A program made the translations under genes and the position numbers. Positions 21,305-33,700 of a stretch of DNA of 64,000 bases are shown one piece after another. This stretch comes from Lutjanus erythropterus (taxonomy: Eukaryota; Chordata; Actinopteri; Lutjaniformes; Lutjanidae), in contig CM034604.1 of NCBI GenBank assembly GCA_020091685.1, positions 3,895,820-3,959,819 of the forward strand, in the 5' to 3' direction. The first letter of the stretch is position 1; the number at the start of each line of letters is the position of its first letter. The notes under the pieces are model-generated. The model ran no database searches. It worked only from the letters and a program-made list of their open reading frames with translations, and had not been told where the DNA came from.

Positions 21305-22511
21305 CTATATTAGGGCCAAAAGTTTTGTACTTGAAAATAAAATGCGCAGTGTCCGTCGCAATGATGGCGTCCAGCTCTGCAGGCCCACAGGTGAGAAATG
21401 TTCAAAATGAGAGGTCGGTTTGTGACAACATGCAATGTGCTGAAAAACCTGCAGCAGCTTGCCTGTAGCATGGATCAACATTTTCCACCGCAGGCTGCTG
21501 CAGGTTTTGCTGCATTCACAGTGCTATGTGGAAAGCATTAATGTGTGTCTGTTGAAGTGCACAATCTGGCATAATTTATCCCCGCTTCTGCAATTGGTCC
21601 TCAGTACTGTCTAAAACAACTTTCACATCTCACATCTCTGAAAACGCCAGAGGAAATTTCAAAAAGGCCATATTTGGATAAACTTACCAATGATTAAAGA
21701 ATATAAAACTTATATAAAGTAACATATTAGCAGCTTTAGCCTTACAGAGGAAATTAAAACAGATTTAGTTGTGCAGGATATTCATGCAGGCCGTGCAAAT
21801 GGAAGTTTGTCACTAACATCAGTTTTTCACTGCCAATCGCCTGGTGTAGCCTACAAAAAGTGTTGCGTTGAACTGTTTTAGTTCCTACGCCCTGAAGGCA
21901 ACGTGATAGGGAAGGTCCCTAGCCTTTTGTTAAGCTGTCTGTCATGATTCCACACCCTCTCAGTTGATACCACGCCCCCACGAGAAATCCAGGCCAAAAG
22001 TCTGAAACTGAAAAGACAAGATCTGAAACTGAAAAAAAAAAATTGAAACTGTAAAAAATAAGATTTGAATCTGAAAAGATGAAACATGCAACTGAAAAAT
22101 ATAATCTCACATATCAAAATATATGAAAGTGTAAATAAATAAATAATTTATTCAAAAGAATTACCAGTGTGGGCGCACGGTGGTGCAGTGGTTAGCACTG
22201 CCGCACAGCAAGAAGGTCCTGAGTTTGATCCCCAGCCCCAGCTGGGTCAGGACCTTTTGTGTGGAGTTGCATGTTCTCCCCGTGTCTGCGGTTCTCTCCG
22301 GTGTTCGCTTCCTCCCACAGTCCAAAGACATGCATGTTAGGTTAATTGGTTAATTGGTGACTCTAAATTGCCTGTAGGTGTGAATGTGAGTGTGAGTGGT
22401 TGTCTGTCTATGTGTCAGCCCTGATGTATTTTTCAAAATTCAACATCAAAACTTGAATTTTCAGTTTCAAATTTAATTTTTTCAAGTACAAAACTTTTGG
22501 CCCTAATATAG
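21305..22511. mobile_element. DNA transposon with 33-bp identical inverted ends
   Basis: The left end CTATATTAGGGCCAAAAG continues TTTTGTACTTGAAAA. The right end at 22479-22511 is its exact complement over 33 bp. The interior is non-coding, with repeated GAAACTGAAAA words near 22000-22100 and a palindromic CCTGCAGCAG pair near 21450-21520. A SINE-like repeat is inserted at 22171. No target duplication was clear. The superfamily is not assigned; near-identical termini argue for a fairly recent insertion. Confidence 0.8.
22171..22426 (+). repeat. tRNA-headed SINE-like repeat, copy 2, nested
   Basis: GCACGGTGGTGCAGTGG plus TTAGCACTGCCGC gives an A box. GAGTTTGATCCCCAG gives a degenerate B box. 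The body runs through GTTGCATGTTCTCCCC, CTCCCACAGTCCAAAG and GGTGACTCTAAATTGCC to ATGTGTCAGCCCTG. It interrupts the transposon 21305-22511. Confidence 0.8.
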
Positions 22512-23213
22512 TTTTGTTTAACAAGAAACCGTTTTGCTTTCGCCCCTTTGGCAAAACTGCGGTTTCATTTTATTTCTGTCTTTATCCATTTAACCGTCAT
22601 CTTTGTTAACTGGACAAAAACAAAACTTCCACGATGGCCATCATGCTCAAAATTAATCTCTGCTGGTCAATTTTCTAATCAAAGTTACCCTTTAAATTAA
22701 ATTAATTGGCTCATTTTGATTTGGCTGTTCAATTCTTTATACAATCTGTTTAAAATAAATAAAAAATTTTGATTGGCATTTACGCTTGTCTTGTGTTTCT
22801 TTTATTTTACTTTGTGTGACATATATGATGGTGTTGGACTGACGTTGCAGCTGCACTGATGTGTCTCGTGCATTTTTCTGCTATAGATGTTTAAGATTTA
22901 GAAAATTTGAACTACTTTATATAATGTTGGGTAGTTTAATCTACAGCAGAGTCAATAAGATTATCATGTTAGAGGTCAGAGCTGGTCCAAGGCAGAAGCG
23001 CTTGCATGGAGCCACCAGAGGGCAACTAAGAGAGCTTGAAATTTTTTAGTGTGTGATGTACTGTCAGTGGTAACCAGACAAAAACACAACATTCAGGGTT
23101 CTCACAGGTGCTGGAAATCCTTGAAAATGCTTGAATTTTGGATAAAACGGCTTTAAATTGCATTACTTTGACAATAACAATCTTGTCACTTGAAAAATAG
23201 GAAAGTCTTTCCT

Positions 23214-23515
23214 GTAACAATTATCTTCATTGTTAATTAATCTGTCATTTTTAATCCATTAATTGATTAGTTTTATGGTCCATAAAATCTCAGAAAATGG
23301 TGAAAATTGATCAAAGATGTCTCACATGTCTTGTTTTGTCCACGACCCAAAGATATTCAGTTTAATTCAGTTAGAGAGGAGTAAAGAAACTAGAAAATAT
23401 TCACATTGAAGAGGTTGGAATCAGATTGTTTTCTTAAAAGAAAAAATATTCAAACTGACTAATTAATTTAAGTTTTTGATTGCTAACCAATTAATTGTTG
23501 CAGCTCTAATGTTGC
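23214..23515. mobile_element. Percomorph interspersed repeat ending GTTGCAGCTCTAA
   Basis: Contains TCTTGTTTTGTCCACGACC, AAAGATATTCAGTTTAATTC, GAGGAGTAAAGAAACTAG and the end ATTAATTGTTGCAGCTCTAA. I recognise this as a repeat abundant in spiny-rayed fish, with ends rich in GATTAAT. Non-coding. Confidence 0.7.
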
Positions 23516-23679
23516 CAAGTCTACTTACACATTTTGAAACATGAAACTTTGTTGTGTTAGAAACCCAGAGTAAATTCACTGAAGTGAAAGTGAATCATGG
23601 TTAAAATCTTAATATCTGCAATTAAAACCATTTAATTTTAATCATTGTCAGGCACCAAAATAATGACAAATCAGGTTCA

Positions 23680-23853
23680 CAGCTTACTGTGACCAATTTT
23701 TTAAATACTTTTACACAAAGATTTATCTAAAGAAGTAAATTATCTCAACTAAAGATTATCAGCAAAACTTTTAAAGTTTATTTCAAAGCTCAAGAGTTTC
23801 ACTTGGAGTCAAAACTCAAAATCTATTGCAGTACTTTGCCTTGAAAAGTATTT
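23680..23853. mobile_element. Palindromic MITE, family A, half copy
   Basis: Shares GTGACCAATTTTT, ATCTAAAGAAGTAAATTAT, AAAGTTTATTTCAAAGCTCA and AAAACTCAAAATCTATTGCAG with the right half of 513-949. The other half is missing. Confidence 0.65.
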
Positions 23854-23869
23854 TTGTCTTCTAAATCAA

Positions 23870-24085
23870 TTCTTAAGTCCTTTAAACTGTATACATTTGT
23901 AGCCTGTACACCAAAAAATATTTTGTCAGGTAGATTTTTAGTGTCTTTGAGTCTCCATAAGCTAGCCATGGATGACAAATCAAAAAAGGAAAGTCCTCAG
24001 AGAAATGAGAGAATTTCATTGTTGTGGCTCCAGACTTTCTGGCTAAATATGCCTCTTTTGATCATAAAGTTGCAGACCTCTGGCC
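23870..24085 (+). mobile_element. hAT (GTF2IRD2-like) terminal fragment
   Basis: AAGCTAGCCATGGATGACAA then ATCAAAAAAGGAAAG parallels 52668-52700, and TTTTGATCATAAAGTTGCAG then ACCTCTGG parallels the end at about 52780-52803. In the 52-kb copy this part reads like the N-terminus of a hAT transposase of the GTF2IRD2/Charlie kind. Only the first exon-like part and one terminus are kept. Confidence 0.5.
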
Positions 24086-24644
24086 TGTTTTTTATGAAAT
24101 TCATTTAGTAACTGGTACATCTCAGGTGTTGTCCCTGATTAATATGTGGAAAGCAGTTCAAACTGCTGCACTTGTGTCCTTCTCGGTTTGTAGAAAGTGT
24201 TTTGCACCAAATCTTGTGTGCTAACACTCTATAACAGGTACATGAACTGATTAAATTTTGGAGACTAACGCTTTCAAGATGGCCGCAAAATGGCTGCCTG
24301 ACAGACCTGTCTCTAAAAACACACTTATGCCAATAACGTGGTCAACTTTAAAGCTTTTTATGTTTGACTTTGATATATTTTTGAATAACTATGTTGGATA
24401 CTATTAATTAATAAAGGTAATAGCTCTTTCCTGCAATCTTTTCTCATTATTAACTGTATACTGTATCAATAGAGCCATAATTCTCAAACTCCTGGGACAC
24501 TTTATAATGGATCAATGGTTTCAATCAGGTGAGAACACAAAAGTCACAGTTGTATGAAACTGTTGCAACTGGAGGCATCAGAATTGACGTTTTAGCCGAC
24601 TTCTACCCGTTTTCATTTGGTGAGAATTTATTATTTAAGGATTC

Positions 24645-24652
24645 ATATATAT

Positions 24653-24701
<49 letters not shown>

Positions 24702-24709
24702 ATATATAT
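24645..24709. repeat. (AT)n microsatellite
   Basis: About 65 bp of TA alternation with two short interruptions. Confidence 0.95.
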
Positions 24710-25008
24710 CTGGAATATGTCTAATTTATTTAGGAAATGTTTGGTTTGCTTTAAACTTGCTCTGTGTCAGAAAACAGTCTCGCCCCAGACAAGAATTCAC
24801 AACTTCAAACAATTTAAACGTATTTAAACTAACAATAACTACTGATGACATGAGGTGTAAAAATGTACTATTACAATCATATTTGTTTTAAAATATATTT
24901 TTATAAAAATGTTCCTAGATTTCTGTCAGATTTTTACCAAAACATGATTTAATCAGACATAAAGAGTAGGAGTATAAATCACCACTTTCATCATGACACA
25001 GGATTATT

Positions 25009-25330
25009 ATTTTTTTTTTTGTGAACAAACTTTTTATTAGTTCATGTTGAAGAGAAAACAGAAAATAAGTGTACATATATGGATACAATTTTAAATAAGT
25101 AAACTTAAATGACTTAACATTATGTTATGCATGTACACAAAAGTAGCGAGCCTGCAGATAAAATACAAACATGCATATCCATGTATACCTTAACATAATA
25201 TTGTATGCACATAGATACAGGCTGCAGCCACAATTCAATCCATGAGAAATATGGAAAATAATATGGAATTTGTTTTTCCCACCACCTGGGTGTAAACAGG
25301 TTTCTGTACAACAGAGCTCACTGCTCTGAA
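25009..25330 (-). repeat. Probable retroposed 3' end with poly(A), minus strand
   Basis: On the minus strand the segment ends in ACTAATAAAAAGTTTGTTCA followed by about eleven A residues, that is a poly(A)-signal-like AATAAA and a tail. Upstream sequence has no recognised domain, so it may be a LINE/SINE tail or a processed UTR. Confidence 0.4.
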
Positions 25331-25589
25331 ACTCTGTCAGAGGAATCTCACTCAACAACAGAAAATCAAATGAACCCACTGTCCCACTGATAGATCAGCT
25401 GTTTCTAACTCATTCTGTGCAGACAAACATTGTTCAAACACACTGAACTTTATCATCAATTATACTGGTGATCAAAGGTTTGCAAAAATACTAAATATGT
25501 GAGACCACATCTGCAGAAAAATAGAATATTTACATTTGATTGAATGCAGGACACAAAAATCAATATTAAGTTATCAATTCATTCACAGA

Positions 25590-25885
25590 CCCAGGTTTGA
25601 TCCTCGGTTATATTTGAGGCCTCTGTACAACAGTGAGACTGAAAGGGTCTCAGAAAGAGGCTTGGGGTTGGATTGATTCATGACAAACCAAAGTGGTTAT
25701 GGCTCACTCAGTTATGTATTGATGCAGGATGTCAAGGTTCTGGGTTCAAACCTGAATCCTGACAGAAACTTTTGAAACCAGAACCTTCTTCAACAACTCT
25801 AAAAGAATCCCAAACAAGCTGAACTTGCTGCACAGAGATCAGCTCAAGACTGAAGCTGTCTGATCAGTGTTGGTTTGAATCCTGC
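25590..25885 (+). repeat. Three tRNA-B-box-like motifs in series
   Basis: GGTTTGATCCTC (25595), GGTTCAAACCTG (25743) and GGTTTGAATCCTG (25872) are spaced by about 130-150 bp. Two are preceded by A-box-like GGCTCACTCAGT (25701) and CAGCTCAAGACTG (25840). The arrangement suggests a degenerate array or tRNA-derived repeats. No tRNA cloverleaf could be formed by eye. Confidence 0.3.
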
Positions 25886-26287
25886 TTGAGGACATGTGTT
25901 ATTGTCTTGAAAGACACCAGCAGAGCAGGGCCCCTACAGGCTGCTCTGATTCACAGTGTATGTGGAGATGATTGTTCTTAAGCCAAGAAGATTAACATTC
26001 ATCTGCAACCACTTACCTGAATGATGATCAACCAGTTTACAACAGGATTGTTTCACATTACGTTTAAACCAACAAAGTTCTTTTAGTTGTTTATGAGCTC
26101 CTGCTGTTCAGCCTGTCAGTGCATCACATTCATATCTCAAAAATATACTGTGCTCTACTCTTAATGGCATGTTTATAGGTGGGGACTCTGCAGACTTGTG
26201 CTGACGTGGACTTGACATGACTGTGGTAGACTTGGTAGACTGAGTGTACTGGGTAGAAGCACCTGTTCATTCATGAACATCAGCCAT

Positions 26288-26757
26288 ATCGGTTCATACG
26301 CGCTGGGTGAGAGGAGCTGCCGTCTGACTGTGCCGCAGCCCCGACTAGTGGCGTGTGGCTACATAAAATCTTAGAGGCAACAGATAACTGGCATTTTGCA
26401 TGAATGAAATATTGATAAATATTTTAAACTACTAGTATTTCTGGTGCCGACTCGCATGGATGGGGACATTTAATCATATAGTCGTCCCCACCATGTGATG
26501 GTAACCATACTTTGAAGGGGTCATGCTTTTACCTGTCTGGACATGAAAAAAACACGATACAGTCCTTATGACAGTAAAATGGTTTATTTAAAGCCAATCA
26601 ACTGAGGTAATTCTTTTCTCATTAGAAGAAAATGTGGGTAAGAACACTGTTGCATGAAAATAAATAAATAAATAAATAAAGTCAAATACCGTGAAACCGA
26701 TATGAGTTTTTAAAAAAACGTGATATGAAAATTTTGTCATACCGCCCAGCCCTACCG
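26288..26757. mobile_element. hAT-like element, right portion
   Basis: The start repeats the end of 13855-14650. The right terminus contains ACCGTGAAACCGATATGAG and TCATACCGCCCAGCCCTA, a typical end of a fish DNA transposon whose complement starts TAGGGCTGGGCGGTATGA. A (AATA)n run lies at about 26660-26682. Non-coding. Confidence 0.55.
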
Positions 26758-27848
26758 CAGAGAAATGGATTTATTGTTTAACATCCAAGCCAAGGTGAAG
26801 GATGTGTGGAAGTATTCAGGCAGTGACAGTTACATTGTTTGAAATGGACGTAACTACCTTCGTAGGTAAAGACGGCTTAAGAGAAGCATGAGATCCTTTT
26901 TGTTTAAAGAGAAACAGCTGATTTATTTCTGAATTTATTTCCAAACCCACAAGACTCTATTCACAGAAACATTTTATCATTGCAGAACACACTAAAAAGT
27001 TGAAAGAAACAAAATAAAACTCATTTGTCACAAAAAACAGGCAAAATTATGATTTGTATCTAATGACTCAGATTTAGTTGAAAGTGTTAGATGTCTTAAT
27101 GACTGTAATTAAGTATTACTTGTTGACAGTATATTTTATCTGTATATCGGTCTTAAAATCAATACTGGCACAAACTAAATATTTTTAGAGGCTGAGATAG
27201 TTAAACTTCCCAGTGAATCAGCGTTTAATAAATAAAGCACTTACTAATTACAGAGCCCCATTAGGATCTGAAAGCCTGCCAATTAATAGGTTCTTCCTTA
27301 AGTATAAAGATTTAGGTCTGTGGTGAAACGCTCAGCAGTCAGCAGGGAGGAAACTGTCAGCTCACGACAGAGAAAATACAAGATGTCATTAAATTAAACA
27401 CAGTGTGGAGAGCCCCGTCCAAACAGTGTAGGTTACACCGTTAAAAGGAGGATTTAAGTACCATATTGTGAAGGCGCTGGTCCTTTATTCATCTTTTCTT
27501 ATCTTCTTATGTTTTTCCTTTTAACCTTTTTTTTGTATTTTGAGGAAAAAGGAGGAGAGAAACATGATGAAAGAAACAAGAAGACAACAAGTCATCCAGA
27601 TCCCTTTGTCCCTGTCCTGTCCAACTGTCCAGTGAAGTAGTCAGAGAAAATGACAGATACAAAACACGGATTAGAGTGCTTCAGAAAGAACACTGGCTAC
27701 ATTTACAAGCACATTCATTTTTCACAGTAATTCAGAATATGACGATATTCTGAATTTGATGCAGGTCATGTAAACAGCATGTTCTGAATTAGGCCTTATT
27801 GTGAATATCGCTAATTCTGATTAACATTAGATGTGCCAGAATACTGTA
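26758..27848. other. Unassigned stretch, no gene seen
   Basis: Contains a repeat-free patch at about 27190-27310 (GAGCCCCATTAGGATCTG, CAATTAATAGG) that has the look of a small conserved element. No coding evidence. Confidence 0.4.
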
Positions 27849-28684
27849 AGTACTATAACGGCCATAAGCACTCATTTTGACCTTTGACTTCCAAACTCTA
27901 TTATGTCTCATGATAAAAACCAGACTAAGAGATTAATGCAAATATTCATTTAGTTTAAAAATGAAATAACACCAAAATGTATTCATATATTTATCAATAT
28001 GTAGCCATTGTGTGTAGTAAACTATAATGATTGCATATATTCATAGCGGATAATAACCATCAGTGATTCGATTCAAATTTTGCATTGATCTAGAATTACT
28101 CAGAGGGAGAAACAGTTAAATGTATTTTATAAGATTGTAAACATGTTATTTTAACATTAATAGTAACAAATTTCCACCTAGAACCATCTCAAAAAATAAT
28201 CATAGCCAATGGGAAAAGGCTGAAAATGACTACAAACATAAACCAAAAAAGGCTGGAAACATTGCTGTTTGTAATAAGTTAGGTTACTTTGTTTCAAAAT
28301 TTGAGAGCTTTAACACAAAAATTCAGTGAGTTATATGTATTGAGACAAAAGTGTTACAACCGTCCCTGGTCTCCCCTGCTTTATTTATTATTATTTGAGT
28401 CTAACTGATTAATTATTTGTATTTTATTGACAGAGACAATGATGGTTGCTAAGCAACCAAGATGCATCTCCAACTGTGCAAAAAGTAACAATATAACAGC
28501 AGCAATTTCCATGTGATCAGTATGACTGCCTATGAATGAATGAATTCTCACTTTTTTTGCCTTTTGTGTCATTTATATAAAAACTTTTATATAGGTACCA
28601 GCAGCATTGTATTTTTTTAATTCAACAGTTATTGTACACGTGACTTTGAAAACAGTCAAAATGACCTTGTTTGCTGTTCTAGTG
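27849..28684 (-). mobile_element. TTAA-family MITE, copy 1 (inverted)
   Basis: This 0.84-kb stretch is the reverse complement of 62326-63145 over its whole length with moderate divergence. Shared words include CAACCGTCCCTGGTCTCCCC, AGATGCATCTCCAAC and CAGTCAAAATGACC. The right end GCTGTTCTAGTG is the complement of the left end CACTAGAACAGC of the other copy. Imperfect inverted ends centre on GGTCATTTTGAC. No transposase is encoded. Confidence 0.8.
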
Positions 28685-28849
28685 TCAGGACACATGGGAT
28701 ATTCTGGTATTATTCAGGTTTTAGGAGCATTCTTTGGACATGTATTGGCCAACAGTGTATTTGCAATATCTGTCTCAGCTGGGGTTTTTACCACAGTTTG
28801 TGACACACTGCCTCTTACCTGTTTATAAGTCAGGCTTTTGTGTTGCAAA

Positions 28850-29580
28850 CAAACCAACTTGCTGACAGTTAGTAAGGCTGCGGTACAGATGACGCAGAAA
28901 AGAAAAGCCCTAATTTCTGTGAGAAATGTATCTACTTTCAAACATTATGGAAGACTTGGATATCAACAGGTTTATGGATGTGTGCAAATATCACAACAGC
29001 ATCCTTTCCAAGACGGTGGTTAAACAAAGGAAAGAGAGAGGATGTGTTCACATGGTGGAAAGAGTCCACCACCAATGGAAAAATGAAAAAATCTTATTTG
29101 GCAAAAAGCATTCAAAATCGCACAGATAAACTGTATGCGTTGGCCATGTAAACATCTTAGTAGGCAGGCAAAGTCTTGATTTCCTACAAAGTGAATGGAA
29201 GACTGAGTGTAAGTGGCTAGAATATGACACATGTAAGGACGCCATGTTCTGTGTTTTCTCAACTAGCCAGGAAGTCTGGCTAGGTTGCTTGTTTCATGGG
29301 AAAAAATAGACTTGTTCATAATGAACTGTGCCTCATCTGGAAAGTAGACAAGATCAGGCAGCTGCAGAAAGAGGCAGAGACAAAGAGCTGCAGTCCAGTC
29401 AGACAGTTGCTAGCAGACTCAAGAGAATATACAGGAAATGACACCAACATCCTGTTAGATGACCTGAAGGTTACCTGTAGTTTCCAGACCACAGTCATAG
29501 CTGAAGAGATAAAGTGCGTACTGTCACATGATCTTCTGTTCTTTTATCTGCCTGGTAAAGCACTTTGTAACTGTTAGTTT
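28850..29580 (+). mobile_element. Decayed hAT-type transposase fragment, N-terminal
   Basis: The frame at 29172-29264 reads SLDFLQSEWKTECKWLEYDT then CKDAMFC. This matches the WLxYDxxxxxMFC pattern of the TTF-type zinc finger at the start of hAT and ZNF862-like proteins. Flanking frames (DINRFMDVCKYHNSILSK at 28950s; VDKIRQLQKEAETKSCSP at 29345) are Lys/Glu-rich and protein-like but belong to different frames, and several stops intervene. No DDE core or dimerisation block is present here. A hAT C-terminal block of similar type occurs at 55185-55400. Confidence 0.45.
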
Positions 29581-30591
29581 GATAGGTCACATATATAACC
29601 TTAATAATTATTATCAGACACAAAATATAAGGCTAAGACTAATATATCCAGCGTTAAATATTTAAATTACACAGAAGATTTGTTCTTTATGCAACACATG
29701 GTGTTTGTTGTCAAAATTAAGAGCCTGTCAGCTCATCAGGTAACAGCCAGGCGTTTGCAGTTGGTGGAGAGCAGCCGTGGCGCCTGGCTCTAAAAACTGC
29801 GGCTGCTTTGATCTCGTGAGGTTATCGTTGTCCACGTGTGCATGATGTCAGAGGAAAATGGGATCAAGTCGGATACAAATCTAACTGGCATGCATCCTGC
29901 GATGATCGCTGGTGATCGATTCTGTGCAGGCCCGGCTCATCTCAAACGCACCTATTGCCTTCAGGAAGAACCACATCACAATTCATGGGAAAACACAAGT
30001 GTTACAATTAAGGAAGGCGGTGTTACGTTGTGTGTTATTGCTTTTTCTGTATGTGTTTTATCGTTTTAACTTTATATCACGCTGCATTCACAACATGCAT
30101 GTATAGAATGAATAGATGTTATTCCCATGTGGTTTGCAAGTGTTAATTAATAAACACCAGTTAAATCGAGATGGTTGTATGATTTCAGAGTTTGAGAGTT
30201 ATATGGTTTACAGTCAGCTGCAGCAGAGACAGAGGTGTGAAGGTGTGGCTCATGAAGGCATGTTTGCTAAGGTTTGTTGGCTAATCATAGTCTTCCTTTT
30301 AGTTCAGTGGCGTGCTGGACCTCTGATGACTGCTGCTCACCATCAAGAGACAGTCATGTTGGATGCTGGTTTGCTGAAAAGACTGGAAATACAAGAGCTA
30401 GACACTGAAGTTGCGTTCCATTACATGGTGTACATTAACAGTACCTCCTGCTCCCTGCACAAGGAAAGTTAGTCAGGGGAACTTCCTTTGACAAAATTCC
30501 TCTTTTTGGAACCTCCTGCAACATCACACACACAGACATCAGCCCTCCAGACGTCAGCCTCTCAACAAAAAACCACCAGGACACCTGAGTG
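29581..30591. other. Unassigned stretch, no gene supported
   Basis: Open frames of up to 118 residues (30116-30472, non-ATG start) lack any recognised domain. Text such as GGCCCGGCTCATCTCAAAC near 29930 hints at an old repeat, but I could not place it. Confidence 0.4.
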
Positions 30592-30765
30592 CACTGTAAA
30601 AAATAAATAAATAAAGTGTTGTGAGTTTCTAAAATTCAAAGCTTTAAGTTTATCTAAAGAAGAAAAGTAAACAAAAGATCAGTGATTGCTTAAACTTTTT
30701 CAAAACTTAAGTTGAAGGCATTTGAGTCAGGCTCAAAACTCAAAAATGCATTGCAGTCTGTGTGT
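30592..30765. mobile_element. Palindromic MITE, family A, partial copy
   Basis: Starts CACTGTAAAAAATAAATAAA, then AAAGCTTTAAGTTTATC, TAAAGAAGAAAAGTAAAC and GGCTCAAAACTCAAAAATGC, matching the right half of 513-949. Confidence 0.65.
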
Positions 30766-33700
30766 GGAAATTTACTGAAACAAAATATTTCATGAAACAA
30801 AACAAAAACTGATAACTGATAACAACCCTAAGTTGTGGATAAACATGATTTGATAAATTTACGTTCAATACCATTCCCAAAGAAATTAAGATTATGCAGA
30901 TTTACAGATTATTATATATGTCTTGATTATTTACAGAATAGTATTATGTAATATTTATGTTATCCTTGAGAATTATGACCAGTGTTTTTAGTTATCACTA
31001 CAGAAAAACCAATAGCTTTTAAATTTATCTCTTTTGGAAACTACAGTTTCAACCAAATGAGTCCAAAATTCAAAACAACCCACAGGGGAAATATTTATAT
31101 ATTGATTTCACAGCAAAACTGAATTTTAACTTTAATTAGATTTTAAAATTCAATTCAAAGAGGCTTTATTAGCATCAGCATAATGATGAGCAAACTTCTG
31201 ATTTATGCAAAAACTAAGCAGCTACACCAACAGTTTAACCTTCATTGCAGGAGTGTTTGTATTAGACTCCATTAGATGCAGCTAGGTCAACATAATAAAC
31301 TGGATAATGAGGATAATGAACATTTTATCCACTGAAAAGCATTTCAAGTTCCATGTATGTTTAAAAAAAACATGCCAGATGTGAAAACAAATAAATGATA
31401 AATATATTTGTTGTACTGTACACAGTTTTTCTTTGAATTAACTTAGAAACGTACTTAAAGGAGAATTCTATGGTATATTTGCTGTTATAAATAAAAAAAA
31501 TTGATCATAATATGTCATCAGAGATTAAGGAAAGATGCCAACTTGAAATACTGGTTTCACTGACAACAATGCCACCATCCGTTTTGTCTCCTCCATTTCC
31601 ATTCCGGTCCTTAAACTTGTGTTTTTATTTGCTCATTTCATGTTTAGTAGAGTTCAAATTAATACAGAATGTTTGCTGAATGAGTAACTGTCTGTTTATG
31701 AGTCATAAGAAACCATTAATAATCTTTTAGAAGGAGTAGATGTTTATAACTGTTAAATCGAGCAAACTGTTAATGGAGTTTGGCAGGCAATGAGACAGGC
31801 AGCCATTCATCATCCAGACTGTGTTATTTCAGAGCAGTGGGCTTTTGTTTTCAGGACAACAGGCTTAACTTTACATGAATATCCGACAGAGTTATAAATA
31901 GCTGACCAACTGACAGCGGAGGACTCATCGTCGCTCATTGTTGTCAAATTACAATTTTGTTCTGAACATTAAAAAGGATTTTAATCTATACTGTCTGTGG
32001 CTCCAACTCACTATTTGGACTACAGTACTCATTTTTGGACATGCATGGAGAGCATGTCCATGTGATTAAATGTCTTTCTTTCATCATTAAGCACCAATAT
32101 CTGTTGGGTCAACTTAATTTACTTAGGTTGGACCTTTGGTTGGACTTGAGTCAGCTAGAGGTCAGTCTCCAACAGACGTTTTAATGTTGACACGTTTTGT
32201 GAAAGTGTGTATACCTAGCAGCTGCGCACATATTATGATGCTAATGCTAACAGACTGAGGCTAAAGCTAGCTTACATCTCAGCAAACATTGGTCGGATGG
32301 TGAAGGACGGCAGGTATATCTACATGATAGAATACACTCATTAACGTGGTAACAAGAAGCGCAAGGACTCAATTAGTGCAGCGGACCTTGAGACGGGTTA
32401 CCCACCCAGACCAGTTGGACCGCATTCACGTAAGAGAGCCGAGATCAGAGCTAAGCTAACCCGGCTAAGACCTGACACAGAGTGTCAGAGTGAGATGCAT
32501 CATCTTTGACCCACTTTGATTCTGCATCAGCCCACATCCTCCTCCTCAAACCCCCACAGAAGAAATCCAGATGCAGTGGAATCTAACAAGTTTGGTTGGA
32601 GGCAACATTACTGCAGCTAGTTAGCCAGAGATGCTAACATTCGCAGCTTATGTTAGAGCAGACAAAGACAGAGTTTAATCCATTCACCACATCCGTGTGC
32701 TGGTGCACATTTTTGAGAGACTACAAAAAAGACACCACCGTCCAGACTCATGAAAGGCCGAGTATCGCTCTTCTCAGAGCCTCCTGCACACCTTCAACAT
32801 GTATGGAAATGCAAAGTGCCCTAGTTACAGTTGCAACACTATGATTGGACATTTGCTGTTTGGAGGCAGGACTTAGCGAAGGTTCAGTATTAAGGTGTTC
32901 CTCAGCCAGAGAAAACTAAACATGAAACAGTCAACTAACTGACACGTTCCCTCTGACCAGTGTCTGTTTAGTCTCACAGGCCACTGTGTGATTACCCCCG
33001 AGCTTTGAATATTCCCTCTGATGATTCCTGTCCCACACTGAATTACAATATAATCACATCCAAAGTCACCCGGGCCTGAAACACCTTCACCAACCGAAGA
33101 TCTCCACACGCAGCTTTTTCTCCTTCCAAGACTTCAGATGCAGTGCATACTAATAACACCGCAGATCAAACAGACAAAGGTTTTATTATGACAAAAGTGA
33201 GAAGGAAATTTATGCCTCTGGCTGATTGTCACAGTGTTATTGAACAGCTCAGTCGGTGACACCTCCTGCCTGCTGCTGTATTGTCTTCTTACGGAAGAAA
33301 AGTAAAGCAACCAGCAGAGAATGCTCCATCCAGCTGTCTGCGCTCTGACTGATGTGTAACCTGCCTCTGTCCACTTCCTGAACACACTGACAGATGCTAA
33401 CGTTTAATGATTGTTTCATCTACTAGAAACCATAATCCCCTAATCTCTGTCTGTCATATCTATCATCTCCTGCTGCTCTGTGCAGAAAGCAGGCAGGCCA
33501 CCTTCAGCTCGAGAACAAGTCCTAATCCGCTTACAGTCACATGTGAAATACAAGAAACTGTTGTTTTTTTTGTTGCAAAATGGCCAACATCAGAGGGAGG
33601 AGAATGGAATGGCAGGAGGTGATTTGTGTTGATGAATCACACAGATGTTGGTGAATAGGCTTCACAGTGGAAGTGATTTAGCAACAAAAAGAGGAGGTTA

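Noticed and set aside
22171-22210. A functional tRNA gene at the SINE-like head
   Set aside because: A/B-box-like motifs are present but no cloverleaf; the body matches an abundant interspersed repeat.
30116-30472. 118-residue plus-strand frame
   Set aside because: Non-ATG start and no recognisable domain; probably chance.
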